Source: Protonemura montana (lineage: Eukaryota; Arthropoda; Insecta; Plecoptera; Nemouridae). Taken from it: a stretch of 64,000 nt of DNA. The notes beneath the pieces were generated by a model. The model was not told where the DNA came from. It ran no database searches and saw only the letters and a list, made by a program, of their open reading frames with translations. The stretch lies in NCBI GenBank assembly GCA_947568835.1, contig OX387606.1, forward strand, positions 5,270,001 to 5,334,000, written 5' to 3'. Below, in pieces: positions 46,461-57,432 of this stretch (the first letter of the stretch is position 1; every line of letters begins with the position of its first letter). Made by a program: the position numbers and the translations under genes.

Positions 46461-47438
46461 CCTTGTTTCGTGTGTGTGTTTTTTTAACAAACGATACGGA
46501 AAGAGTTTTTATTCCATTTTGGGACAGCGCTCCTCAAAAAGGATTTGAAGAGAAAAGATGAATGAGAGGTTCTCTAGAACGAGACGCACTATATCAAGAG
46601 ATAGATCATAGAAAGTGATATAATCAAGAGGTTGGAAAGATACATTTTTCAATAATTTAGCGAAAAAGAAGGATTTCATAGAGAAACATACAGGGTTAGA
46701 GCCCTCGCACAAGTGGACACTTACCAATGCTTTGTTATTGGGAGCCGGGCAATATCTCTCCAACCTTGCCTAACCTTGAAGGACAAAAAAAAATTGTGTT
46801 TCTTTTATAATGTTTCTGTAAAACATCAACTTTGATTACCTTTAGAGGTATTGGGTATCGTCTCGTCTCTTCAATCTCGCAACGAAGGACGCATTTGCAA
46901 AATTATCTGTTTGTTATCTTTATTACAAGCAATCGCTGAACAAAGCTCCTGAACAAACACGTCTTATGACGGCAATACGATCTCACTTTAATATTTGATC
47001 CAATAATATTCGTTTACCTGCGATTGTACATTATTTGTACAAATGTGTACACTTGTTTGTATATTCGAAAGAATCATATGACAATAAACAAACAATTGCA
47101 ATTACAAGAGTAGGTACCTAGAAAGGTTTTGTTGCTTATCGAATGGTGTAAGTTTTCTTTGGTTTTTTTTATTAAGGGACTTGGAGGAAACTGAAATTGG
47201 AATTGAGGAAAGGAGGGATCATTTTGACTTATCTATTGTACCGTATTCTCATTTGTATGTGTAGGTATATATGCTATAAATGAAATTTAAAATTTGAAGC
47301 TATCAAAAAATAAATAAATTATGGAAGTGTGTCAACTAGCAAGATATGTTTTGGTTTTTTTGTAAAATGTGTGTAATTACAGAACAAAACTTCAAATGGA
47401 TTTAACAAATAGCGCATTCTCTGCGTTTGTGTGCGCAG

Positions 47439-47722
47439 GCCGACAGAGTCTGACCCGACTGGCGACCTTCATGAACGAGTTCGTCTGCTTCTCGATCGAG
47501 CTGAGCAAGAACTACAGCATGACCGAATGGCGCGACGACATCAAGAACCTGATGCTGCGTGCCGGGTTGCAAAGGCGCGAGACTGTCTTCCTTTTCTCCG
47601 ACACACAGATCAAGAACGAGGCGTTCCTTGAAGACCTCAACAACATTCTCAACAGCGGTGACGTGCCCAACATCTACCAGGCGGACGAGCTGGACCGCAT
47701 CTACCTCTCGATGCGTGGAACG
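47439..47722 (+). CDS. DNAH1: DNAH1 exon (AAA4 P-loop end and Walker B)
   Basis: 284 nt, phase 1 to 0, acceptor GTGTGCGCAG and donor GTAAGA. It reads (G)RQSLTRLATFMNEFVCFS, IELSKNYSMTEWRDDIKNLM, then the AAA4 Walker B segment ETVFLFSDTQIKNEAFLEDL and NNILNSGDVPNIYQADELDR. Joined to the previous exon the P-loop is GMGGSG-RQSLTRLA: the usual Walker Lys is Arg here, as I recall for other DNAH1 proteins. Conservation throughout is high. Confidence 0.97.
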
Positions 47723-48003
47723 GTAAGAACCTGCTGGTCCTCGGGAACGTAGCGATTACATAGGCATAGTATACTAAAAGTGTATGGTAGTGTTGTGGCG
47801 AATGGGACAGTCACTCATCGGGGTTATAAGCACAACACAGCACTGACTTTCGAGTATATATTTATTCCACAGATTATAAGTACACACACAGGCTCGTCGA
47901 CACGTACAAGTTCCAGGACACCCTTGTCCACTTGTGCGTTCCAGTCGACCGAATGCAGAGCAATGTTATCCCCGGCGAGTAGCCCGTCTTATATACTACT
48001 TCT

Positions 48004-48034
48004 GGCCGGTCACGTGACGGTCACGTGACCGGCC
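48004..48034. repeat. GC-rich palindrome with two CACGTG boxes
   Basis: GGCCGGTCACGTGACGGTCA...CGTGACCGGCC is a 31-bp near-perfect palindrome containing two CACGTG E-boxes. A TATATA stretch lies at about 47990-47996 and a second inverted pair (CACTGGCTTTTGTCTCGGA / TCCGAGACTAGCCAGTG) at 48073-48134. It may be part of a repeat such as a solo LTR, but no target duplication is clear. Confidence 0.6.
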
Positions 48035-49130
48035 ACATGGTTTAGGGGCTGCAAGTAGAAAGCTAAGGGTACACACTGGCTTTTGTCTCGGATCACCCGC
48101 TAGCACCTTGCCTTGGGTCCGAGACTAGCCAGTGAAAGCCTTAGCTGTCCCTTGCAGTGTTTCGATACACAACCTACGGGGAAAAGTTCTTTTTGGAGAC
48201 TTCAGCAAAAAATGAGATTTTTTAAAATTCTGATTATACTGATATGTTTCGTCACATCTGTATTATTCGTTGTAGGTTCGACATTATTATTTAGGGTCTT
48301 CTGTGGGCACATTCGGTTCGAATCCAGACGCACTGTCTATCACCCCCGTGCTACTCAACCTTTATCGCCTCACTGTCACTTTCGTGAAGTTTGCACTTTT
48401 CAAAGTTGTAAATATATCGGTAATCATTTGCTCTTCAGCAATGGTATTGATGTTGATAAAGGTCTAGCAATTATAACAGACTAACAGCCTATTAGTTGCG
48501 TTATTTGTTAGCGTTCTTGATTCTTGTGACAATTCACTTTCCCTGAAAAGTTTTGCTATTGTATTTGGGGGTGGAGGGTTAACAATGTTCACTAACTTCG
48601 GAGGATTGGCGCGACTTGGTATGGTCTCCGTCTCCTAAACAAACCGAATTCCAGTACACCTATAATGGTTTATTGGTTGATGTTTGGCGACTGGAGTTTG
48701 CAAGTTAACAAAGTTATTTCCGTACATCAAAAGTTTGCCCAGCTTTCCAGCTAGTGTGCCTTGGCCGAATTTCTCAACTTCCAAGCAACGGGACTCAGGG
48801 CACATACTGTTTCTGCCAATGGAATCAAACGCATGCTTGTATCAGAACAATTCTCAACTAATTCTACGAATAGGTTAGTTTGGATTGTCATTGGCCACTC
48901 ACTGAAACTTTGCAGACTTCTTGAGAAATAATACAAAAAGCCGGCAATAAAATTCCTGAGGTTGATGCTGTTGGTACTTTGATATGAGCAGACACAACGC
49001 CCCGCCCGCCCCCCCCCCCCCCCCCCCCCCTTAGTAAACCGTGAGGCTCGTTGCCCAGGAAATGGAAATTCGTGCCTCGCTTCGCTATGCCAAACTGAAT
49101 AAAAAACCGAAGAAGATCAAGAAAATTTGG

Positions 49131-49352
49131 ACGTACACTAGGATTAATTTGAGTTTTCCACTTTCTGGGGTGCTTGTACCAACCAAGAAAATATGATACC
49201 ATGATGCTACTGTCAACTATCCGATTTAAAAGCAACAAAATAATGTTTTTCTTTGGTTGAAACATTTAAGAATTTCAGTAAAACAAAATATTTAATGAAA
49301 AACAATAAATGTTAACCAACCTAAGTTCAAATTAATATATTTTGGATTACTT
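49131..49352 (-). repeat. Inverted copy of the 1-225 repeat
   Basis: On the minus strand this matches 1-225 (for example AATAAATGTT, TTTCAACCAAAGAAAAACAT, TGGTACAAGCACCCCAGAAA). On the plus strand it follows a 22-C run at 49009-49030. See the entry at 1-225 for the shared open frame. Confidence 0.8.
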
Positions 49353-51224
49353 TTAACTTTTACCAGGTTTTGACATGCAACCAAGCTTGCAAACCGCTCT
49401 TTGGCAGCCATTGCTAGAATCCGCTAGTGTACTGCAGGTATTTAGCAGAAGTCATTAGGACTTTTAGTTTTGTATTTAAGTTCTCATTTTTCAAGAGATT
49501 TAATTTCAGGTAATTGAACTGATAAATTCACAAAGAATTTCAGTGCGAGATGTATCGTTCGATCATAATTTCCTGGTTAATTTTCAAACTCCCTGGTGAA
49601 GACTAGCTTTATTTTGCATTCTAAAGTTGGCAATATGTAGTCAGAGTCCACCAGGTTGTGGCAAGGTAAGGCTAACACAACTGTGTGTCGAATGTCAAGG
49701 TTAATAAACTGTTGCAAGGCAGTGCCCTACTTTGGACATAATAGATAGAAGACCCTGGCCAGACAGCGTCAAAAACTAGCTACCTTGCACACCATCTGGT
49801 AGTTTATCATTTAATTAAACAGTGAAGAATGGGCAAAACATGAGTGTTCACTGTAAGCTAAAGTCTGTCTCTGTTGGTATATAATATAGAATATAATGTC
49901 TCTTCAAATTAAGCCTACTGCAAAGATTCCCATGGAGTTACGGAATTATAGTTCTTCAATATTCAATTACCAACTAAAATTTATGTTATTCTGTCCGTAA
50001 CATTAGCAAAGACCTGCTTTTGTAACGAGAGTCCACTAACTTTCTCGAGAAGGACTTAGAATTGAATGGAATTATTGCGATACCAAGTAATTGTTTATCG
50101 AATAACTAGGACGTACAAAGCAAGCCTTGGACTCCGAACTTGGATCCGAACCTTACCAGACGTAGCTGGGGCACTTTATATTCGGGCAACCTTTCTTGAG
50201 ATCTATAGTGTCGCCATAAACTTCAGGGGTGGAATGAATTCGAAGACGACTTACTCACGGTGATACGAAGGCGAGAAAGTTAGCAGTGGCGTCCGTGCCT
50301 CACGGAAAAAGCGGCAACCTTCGGGGGTGCCGCAGGTTTACTTGTTAGACATGTAATTCAACTTTCCAAGGATCCCTATTTCGATATATTAAGCGTAGTT
50401 TGATGTGCATATAAGTGCATGTCTCAGGTCTGGTAGTACGAATCACCATGGCCTTAGCAAACAGTGGCTGCGTTTTGCTTTGTTTACTTGCTGATGATGG
50501 AGACTTGGGTATCACGAATGAGGATGGATCATTCTACAAAAATTGTATTTACTTGGTGTACACTGAATGGTTATTTGAATAGTGACTAAAGTAGTCAATT
50601 TTAGTTAACAATAATAGAGTTCTGATATTTAGGTTCTCGGTTCGAGTGCTTGTCTTTCAACATCTCATGTTCGTGACACTGGAGCATCTTTTTAAATAAA
50701 TGATTTTCAGTCTTGCTCTAGGCGTAAAAGCAACGTCTACGGCTCCGTACAGAAGCGTCATTTCGTTCTTGATACTGAGAAACCTTTACAAAATACATAT
50801 TTACTCTCCAAACTGAGTTTCTACCAATTCACTTTTCAATTCCTATACCAAATTAGCTATAATAATGTTAAATCTCTTTAATTGTTGCACTGGTTACGGG
50901 CGCTGGGTGACTCCAATGCCGTGTTAGTAAGCAGTTCTCGCGCTGCAACTTTCAATCACAACACCTTTGACCATAATTTTTCCGAAAAGTGTTGATTTAC
51001 TTAAAAATAACATTAGTCACTGAAGTATTCTAGGAGCTGCTCACCCAAAACACTGATTCTTAATTATGTGATAATATAGCCCGCAAAACCTTTATGTTTG
51101 CGGGGGGAAGGGGGGGGGGGAGATTAATCTCTTTGGTGGGACTGATGGTTATGCTATTTCGAAGATACTCACCATGTGCTTTGAAGAGTGAAGCGCCACT
51201 GGTTTCACTAGTGTTTCATTGCAG

Positions 51225-51319
51225 GTACAAGAACAGGGTCTACTGGCGACGAAATCCAATCTCTTCGGGGCGTATCTCAAGGTGGTGCGCACCAATCTTC
51301 ACGTCGTAATCGCAATGAG
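51225..51319 (+). CDS. DNAH1: DNAH1 exon (AAA4 sensor strand)
   Basis: 95 nt, phase 0 to 2, acceptor TTTCATTGCAG and donor GTGAGC. It reads VQEQGLLATKSNLFGAYLKV and VRTNLHVVIAMS with the Ser split. NLHVVIAMSPIGE (with the next exon) is the AAA4 sensor I block; vertebrate DNAH1 has QEQGL.PTK.NL..AY...VR.N.H.VL.MSPIGE. It is a short exon without its own ATG, easily missed by frame scans. Confidence 0.95.
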
Positions 51320-52611
51320 GTGAGCTAAAATATATTTGCATCTCGATTCCTTGCTTTCACTGAAAGTTTTCCTGAAGGGTTTTGCAGGCCGAGCTCTGGA
51401 AAGTCGTTATTCATTCCGTCCTTGTAATAAGATAGCGTCAAGTGAAATGGAGCTTCACCCTTCTAGGATCTTACATGGCAATTAAGATGGAAATCTGTTT
51501 CACTTCAAGTAGTATCTTGTGTGCTTAGCGTGCGCATTAGAAAAAAAAAGAGTTTTTGCCCGTTTGCATATTTTATTTTCATTTTGTTCGGACATCTGCG
51601 ATCGCGCAACGGACCCTCTGATGTATCCAGGAATTTCCACTTTTAAATAAAAGAATTGCTTTTTTAGAGGGTTTTTCTTCTTTTTTTTTACTTTTCGTGA
51701 ATTATTTATGAAAAAATCTATTTACTGTAGCTTAATTAAATTTTTGGATCCTCCACTTTATTGCGAAACGTGTTTGTTATGTTTTGTTTTTTTGTTTTAT
51801 TTTTTCAATTAAGTACAGAAAATTTAACAAGAAATTCTACCCAAGTTTCAAGTAAGTGAACTACCAACGAGCAAGCCCCGAGATCTTAATGACGTTCTGG
51901 TAAACATTGAAATCACGGGTTTTGTAAATAATATCCCGAGGCACATTTCGCTCAATAGGCATTAGACGCGAGACATTCAAGTGTAGAACCACACAGCCTG
52001 GCTTTCAAATGTTTAAATATGCTAATGGAGTTCGTATTTCATTACTGTAATTTTTTTAATGTAGTAATCAATTCGGCAAATAATATCCAAGCAATTAATT
52101 TTCGAATTTCGAATGGCGTTTTACAAATATTTTTATTCGTTTTTGTTGACACGAGCGTATGAGTCACTGCTCCTAAGACAAACCACTTGAGAATGTTGTA
52201 TGAGTGTCATTTTTGTGTGTTTTATTGTTCTCGTGATTCGATTTTTACAAAATTGTTTGGATACCGTCAAAAGGCCGCGCTCAAGGTCAAGGTTATATAA
52301 TGCCACTGTTAGTAATTTAGCACCGCCAAAAGGGTTATATAATGCCACTGTTAGTAATTTAGCACCGCCAAAAGGGTTATATAATGCCACTGTTAGTAAT
52401 TTAGCACCGCCAAAAGGGTTATATAATGCCACTGTTAGTAATTTAGCACCGCCAAAAGGGTTATATAATGCCACTGTTAGTAATTTAGCACCGCCAAAAG
52501 GGTTATATAATACCCCCGGTCGTATAATGTAGCGCAGTAGCACCACGGAAGCACCGCTAAATATGTAAGCCCTAGGTAAGACCCCGTCATGACACCCATG
52601 TGTTCCCACAG
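51320..52611 (+). other. DNAH1 intron, 1.3 kb
   Basis: Holds a 42-bp minisatellite (52291-52511) that ends 100 bp before the acceptor. The rest is AT-rich and unremarkable. The long frame on the minus strand (52133-52819) is a product of the repeat plus antisense of exon 14. Confidence 0.82.
52291..52511 (+). repeat. 42-bp minisatellite, five-plus units
   Basis: GGTTATATAATGCCACTGTT followed by AGTAATTTAGCACCGCCAAAAG repeats five times without visible differences, plus a partial unit at each side. Since 42 is 14 codons, open frames persist on both strands and mimic a repeat protein (ALYNPFGGAKLLTV units). Identity between units indicates very recent amplification. Confidence 0.95.
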
Positions 52612-52714
52612 CCCAATTGGTGAGATTTTCCGAGCTCGTTTGCGACAGTTTCCCGCACTTGTGAACTGCTGCACCATCGACTGGTTTAGCGCATGGCCGG
52701 ACACCGCCTTGCAG
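52612..52714 (+). CDS. DNAH1: DNAH1 exon (AAA4, post-sensor)
   Basis: 103 nt, phase 2 to 0, acceptor GTTCCCACAG and donor GTAAGC. With the split Ser it reads [20 protein letters not shown] and [41 protein letters not shown] is nearly invariant in axonemal heavy chains. Confidence 0.97.
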
Positions 52715-53020
52715 GTAAGCAATCGCTATTGTGTCGGACTTATAGAGGCTGGTTTTAGCCTTTCGAGGCCATGGGCTTACTTTGGAAGTCGATAGTTGAC
52801 TTTGCGGAGTAGTGGACAATCAGAATTTGTTTGATTGTTTTAAAACTAAAGATAGGTGGCGCAACTATTGACTTGAAGGTAGCCTATGTTCCGCGCCAAT
52901 CCTTATTTAAATCGGATTGGCTCATTCTTGCAGACGACACAGAATTTAACCGCAAAAGTGTAAACAAAAACTTTGCGTTTACGGTTACGTTCTATTGTTG
53001 CAATGCCACTTGAACGCCTA

Positions 53021-54450
53021 ATAGCCCAAGAATAATAGCGATTTTTAGAGCCATCCCTAGACATAAATAGTGTCTGTCAAGCTGAATTTTTCAGGATATG
53101 TTTCTTAAACCTCCCCAAACTTAGGCCAGAAAGTTGATAAAAATCAAACCATGGCGTCATTGTTTTCCACACCTATTTAGGGGCGGCGTTGCTGAAATAC
53201 GCCATTATTGGCAAAGATAAGGGAGGTATCAAAAAAGTTTCAACGGCAATGTGTTTTTGTGTAACAAGCTACAAGGTGCTACAAGTTAAGTTAGTTTAAG
53301 TTACACAAAAAAGCTATTTAAAATCCAAAAACGTGCTGTGAGATTCATGATAAGAACAAGCCGGGACCCTTGTGCAGAATTTTATTACAAGGACTCAGCG
53401 TGTTTTATTTTTTAGAAAACTAGAAATTTTATCTCTATCATGTTTGTACATATATAGTACTATTATTTATTTAATTGACAAACGTAAATACATTCAAACC
53501 ATTGACGCTACTGATTATGACTGAAAGATGAAAGATGTACGCCACCGCACTCATAAAATTAAGAAATGGTCAAGGGGGCCCCTATAGATGGGTGCCACAC
53601 TGTTCAACAAGCTACCAGAAAGCATTAAAGCTAAAGAGGGCCAGGCGTTAAAAAATGCACTAACATCTTATCTTTTAAGTAATTGTTTTTATTCAGTTGA
53701 CGAGTACTTAAATAACAAAGATGTATGTTAACCTTATTTTTTACACTGTCTAGAAGTGAAATTGTTCCTCTGACGTTCCTGAAATTACTATGTAATCAAT
53801 TATGGAAAAATGACAAATAAATAAATAAATAAGTAAATGTTGTAGCTTATTAAATTAAAAATCGAACAGTATCAATCACATTACAAATCTATTCAGGGGT
53901 GACCAAGATATTGCAGTTTAAAGATGATGCATTTTTTTTTGCATTTGCTTTATCTGGGCTATCTCTTGGGTTTTGTCTATAATATTTTGAGTTATATCGA
54001 CGAAGAAAGCTTATTCAGTGTAAATAAAAAGTATGAGTACATAGTTACGGCAGATTCCATTTTAGTAGCGAATAAAACATCCCAATAGAAACTCTAATAA
54101 CGGTGTATCGAACTAAACTATATGATAAACTATATAAAAATGCGACATCTTTAAACTGCAATATCTTGGTCACCTCTGAATAGATTTGCAATGTGATTGA
54201 TATTTTTCGATTTGTAATTTTATAAACTACAACATTGCCTCTAAAACTTTTTTGATACCTCCCTTATCTTCGCCAATAATGGCGTATTTCAACAACGCCA
54301 CCCCTAAATAGGGATGGAAAACAATGACGCCATGGTTAGATTTTTATCAACTTTCTGGCCTACGTTTGGGGAGGTGTAAGGAACATGTCCTGCACAATTC
54401 AGCTTTACACTATGTATGTCTACTTCAAACCTTATTATTCTTAGGCTATA
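53021..54450. mobile_element. Foldback element with ~300-bp arms and nested LINE
   Basis: Left arm 53021-53250 plus 53841-53935; right arm about 54143-54450, reverse complement. Shared blocks: CCATGGCGTCATTGTTTTCC, ACGCCATTATTGGC, GACCAAGATATTGCAGTTTA. The left arm is interrupted exactly at GGCAATGT by a LINE tail fragment (53253-53840); removing it restores the match (GGCAATG TTGTAG). A ~200-bp AT-rich loop separates the arms. No coding capacity. Arms are roughly 90% alike by eye, so moderately old. Confidence 0.85.
53253..53840 (+). mobile_element. LINE 3'-end fragment (CR1/Jockey-like) in a foldback arm
   Basis: One frame reads KIQKRAVRFMIRTSRDPCAE, then RKLEILSLSCLYIYSTII, and further on GATLFNKLPES-like sequence in shifted frames, the C-terminal end of a Jockey/CR1-type reverse transcriptase ORF. 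It ends in an (AAAT)n tail. AATGT at 53248-53252 and 53836-53840 is a likely short target duplication. Several stops and frameshifts: a dead 5'-truncated copy. Confidence 0.75.
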
Positions 54451-56011
54451 AGCACTGAGCCATAGGACAAACATAACGTTTACTATTATGTTTACTGCAT
54501 AGTTTGTTTGGCCTCTACCTTGACCATCTGTTTAGCTGAAATCCATCCACAACACGTAGTTGTTGTAGCTACACATGCGATTGCTTTTACATCAGATAAA
54601 ATGCCTTGATATCGCCGAAACGTTTGAAGCCGAACCAGGATTGAGGGCACTTACTATAAAGCAATAAAGCAATCATTTCAAATCTAGTGGAACAAATAAA
54701 ATAATTTTTTTAAAGAAAAAATGGTAACGTTTTTTTTCGCGATATTTTTTTGAAATAATTTTTCATGAGGGTATCGTTTCTTTTCTACAAAAGCGGCCAT
54801 TGCTGTCGATAACAAATACAACAATTATCTTTGGCTTTAAATTATCTTAATAAGTATCACATTAAAATTCATGTTTACAAGTATCGCTGCCGCAAAACTG
54901 AGAGACATTCGCAAGAAACTCGGAAAATTCATTTTTTTTTTTTACATTTGGGTAAAAAAAAATCTATTTATATAATAAAAATCATTAAAAATATATCACA
55001 TTCACATCTAAAGATAAAATAAAATATACAAGAATTTAATTACGCGTAAATTCAAAGATATGACATTTTATTATTAGGAACACTAATATCATATCGATAA
55101 AAAAGTTACAATTTTTTTTAAATCACATCGGACATTTTGATTTTACTGAGTGCTAAATTTACTAAGAGCGTGAAGCTACGTTTAAAAAACGAAGCAAATA
55201 ATAAGAAACTATTACATGTGGTTTACTTGATTGGCCTCTGGCCCATGTTAATCGTAGGCACATAAGACTAAACGTATCTATAGACTATGAACAATTTTGA
55301 GTCCACAGAAACGAGTATAACAGGAACGAGCAACCGACTCGCCGCGACTTCCTGCCATTTCAACCCGATCCTGCTTTTGTTTGTGCCTTTGGCATTGGTG
55401 TTGAAGCTAGCTATTCCAGTCCCCACACCAATTATTTATATTGAATTCCACCAGCAGTTCTCGAAATCTTTTTGGAATCGTCCATGTCATCATATTGTTA
55501 TTTTCAGATTTACATTACTCCCCTAGATTTCCGCTTTTGTTCGCGTGGCATGCTTTGGAAACACGAGTCATAATAAAAGGAAACAAACATTCGCTCTCAG
55601 CGATGAGTTGTACATTTGAAATACTTTCATCTGATTCATGGGTAGCCTGTGTAGTTTTTAATTATGAACCATTTCAGCATGTTTACGCGGTAACGAACAA
55701 TTACACCACGCAGAATATGTCTGCTCAGTAACCGTCCCCTTGAGCAAGTGCAATCATGCACCCTAGTTTCCTGCATGCGTTTCCTGGAAGCTATGTGGCT
55801 TCGCAATCTAGTTGTCGTCAGACTTGGTAGCAGGGTGCCTAACCTAATTGCAATTTAGCTATTATTGGTAACCGTAGAAACTAGCTATCGAGTATGATGG
55901 AAACCGCTATAATTGCGTCTCCTGTCAAAGCTAATTGGCCCCACGTTGGTCACTCTTATGTCATGACCGAAGTCAATCGTTGACCGCGTGTTGGGCTAAC
56001 GCACGTTAGGT

Positions 56012-56151
56012 CCGGTGTTACCAAAATCTCGCCTCCTAGTTGAAGTGTTAGTTGAAACTATTGCCATAGCAGCTTCCAATCACATGCAGTGAAATTAAAA
56101 TGTTTCTGTGAGTTAGAGAGCCAACTTATGGTTGAAAATTTTGGTAAAACC
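56012..56151 (+). mobile_element. Short MITE with GGT(G/T)TTACCAAAAT ends
   Basis: CCGGTGTTACCAAAATCTCG at the left and GAAAATTTTGGTAAAACC at the right are inverted. The middle GAAACTATTGCCATAGCAGC...CAATCACATGCAGTGAAA recurs at 63515-63645 and 63374-63458. ~140 bp, non-coding. SINE copy D begins nine bases further on. Confidence 0.75.
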
Positions 56152-56159
56152 AAAATGTG

Positions 56160-56598
56160 ATTTGTGGTGTTTAACGACGCACTGTTCTGACAACTGGCCC
56201 TGCGGCACTAAACTAATGGCGTCGGTGAATGAGCGAATGAGTGAATTATGAGGATGATGATGAATCTGACCTAGCTTAGAAGGGAGGAGGGGACACCCGG
56301 TGCCGGCACATAGCCTACTCCTGTCGGAGAGCACCAGGGGGACCACCGGCTTAACGTCCCTTCTGTAGGAAGGTACAACTCGAACAGCAGGATTCCTCCA
56401 CTAATCCATGCCGTCGAGAGGTCGATAAGCAAAGCGAATGAAGTTGCTGTACTAACTTTCATCCCTCTGACCCCTCTCCCGAACAGAACTGGTCATGTGT
56501 ATGATGGTCACCCATCCAATACCTGACTCAGCGCAGTGTTGCTTACCTTTGGTGATTTAATGAGAACCCGTGTTTCCAACACGCCAAACCGTTCGGTT
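56160..56598 (-). mobile_element. 5S-headed SINE (copy D)
   Basis: Full-length minus-strand copy from TTTGTGGTGTTTAACGACGC at the left (3' tail) to CACGCCAAACCGTTCGGTT at the right (5' head). The 5S-like promoter block (GGTCACCCATCCAATACCTG on the plus strand) is intact. There is no convincing target duplication. Confidence 0.88.
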
Positions 56599-57231
56599 GC
56601 ACAGTTGTGTAAACATTTGCAGCTGCCGGAATACTCCCGATCTTCTTCAAGTCAATAATTCACCCGCGTTGGTCTCAGATGGCTAGCAAACATTTACTTC
56701 ATGAATAAATCGCTGCTCGTGATCTTAAAAAGTTCGCATCAGAGACTTACCAACGTACCAGCGTCTATGGGTAGTATTCGAAGAAGTAGTACGGTAGTCC
56801 CAGTTTATTAATATAGTATAAGGGTAATCCAAGTAGAAATTGAAGTGCAGTATCAGAGTAATCAAAGTAGTCCCAGTAGTTATTGATGCAGTAATACGGT
56901 ATGCCACAGCATTTCAACAGTATGTGAAGAAATATAATACGGTAGAAAAATACTTATATTTTAACTCTTATTTTACGACGCCGTGGCTTAGCTAGCGCGC
57001 GCTTTATCACTTCCGTATATTCTTGTACAATTCTGAAATCATGATTAAAGGAATTTTTGGCTAATGCTTGCCTTCACTTAAGGCGAGCCAAGCACATCCC
57101 CTTACGAAACCGCGAGACCCTAATTTGAGCGCTATAACCCTGTGCGACTAATATAGGTACAGTCACAAAAAATATTTTTAGACATTTTTAATTTTGATTT
57201 GGTGAAGTGGTTCGGAGCCGTGGGTGAATGT

Positions 57232-57432
57232 TGTGGAAAGTAACGGACTTGCTCTGGTGGGATTGACTTGTGGTCCTAAAAAGGACCTAATAAGTCGACG
57301 TTTCGTCGGCGATGGCGCCGACACTTAACAGTCCTGAAGATGTCGGCGCCATCGCCGAAGAAACGTCGACTTTTTAGGTCCTTTTTAGGACCACAAGTCA
57401 ATCCCACCAGAGCAAGTCCGTTACTTTCCACA
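57232..57432. repeat. 92-bp near-perfect inverted repeat (palindrome)
   Basis: Left arm 57232-57323 (TGTGGAAAGTAACGGACTTG...), right arm 57341-57432, 17-bp loop CTTAACAGTCCTGAAGA. About three mismatches (CTAATAAG/CTAAAAAG, TTCGTCGG/TTCTTCGG). The tip TCCTGAAGATGTCGG...GAAACGTCGAC resembles a CCTGAAGATGGC...GCCGAAACGTCG motif that occurs in terminal repeats of invertebrate mobile elements (from memory). The hairpin would be very stable. Confidence 0.9.

Larger units (their letters stand above)
42379..47438 (+). other. DNAH1 intron, 5.1 kb
   Basis: Contents: an imperfect tandem pair (43948-44121 and 44218-44392) with a SINE tail inserted between units (44124-44194), dispersed motifs (43546-43590, 45793-45838), a 17-G run (45993-46009) and the foldback element 46135-46460 with its 11-bp repeats. 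Other stretches are AT-rich. The frame at 46509-46763 (minus) matches nothing known. Confidence 0.75.
47723..51224 (+). other. DNAH1 intron, 3.5 kb
   Basis: Contents: a region of unclear origin with a palindrome (47789-48172), a 22-C run (49009-49030), the inverted copy of the 1-225 repeat (49131-49352) and an 11-G run (51110-51120). The remainder is AT-rich with nothing recognised. Confidence 0.72.

Noticed and set aside
48313-48327. Pol III B-box GGTTCGAATCC
   Set aside because: No A box at a suitable distance and no tRNA fold; probably chance or an eroded tRNA-derived repeat.
48888-49265. 125-codon minus frame with a poly-Gly run
   Set aside because: The Gly run is the 22-C homopolymer; the rest overlaps a dispersed repeat. 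No recognisable domain.
52133-52819. 228-codon minus-strand frame with 14-residue repeats
   Set aside because: It exists only because the 42-bp minisatellite keeps frames open and because exon 14 antisense is open. No splice or family support.
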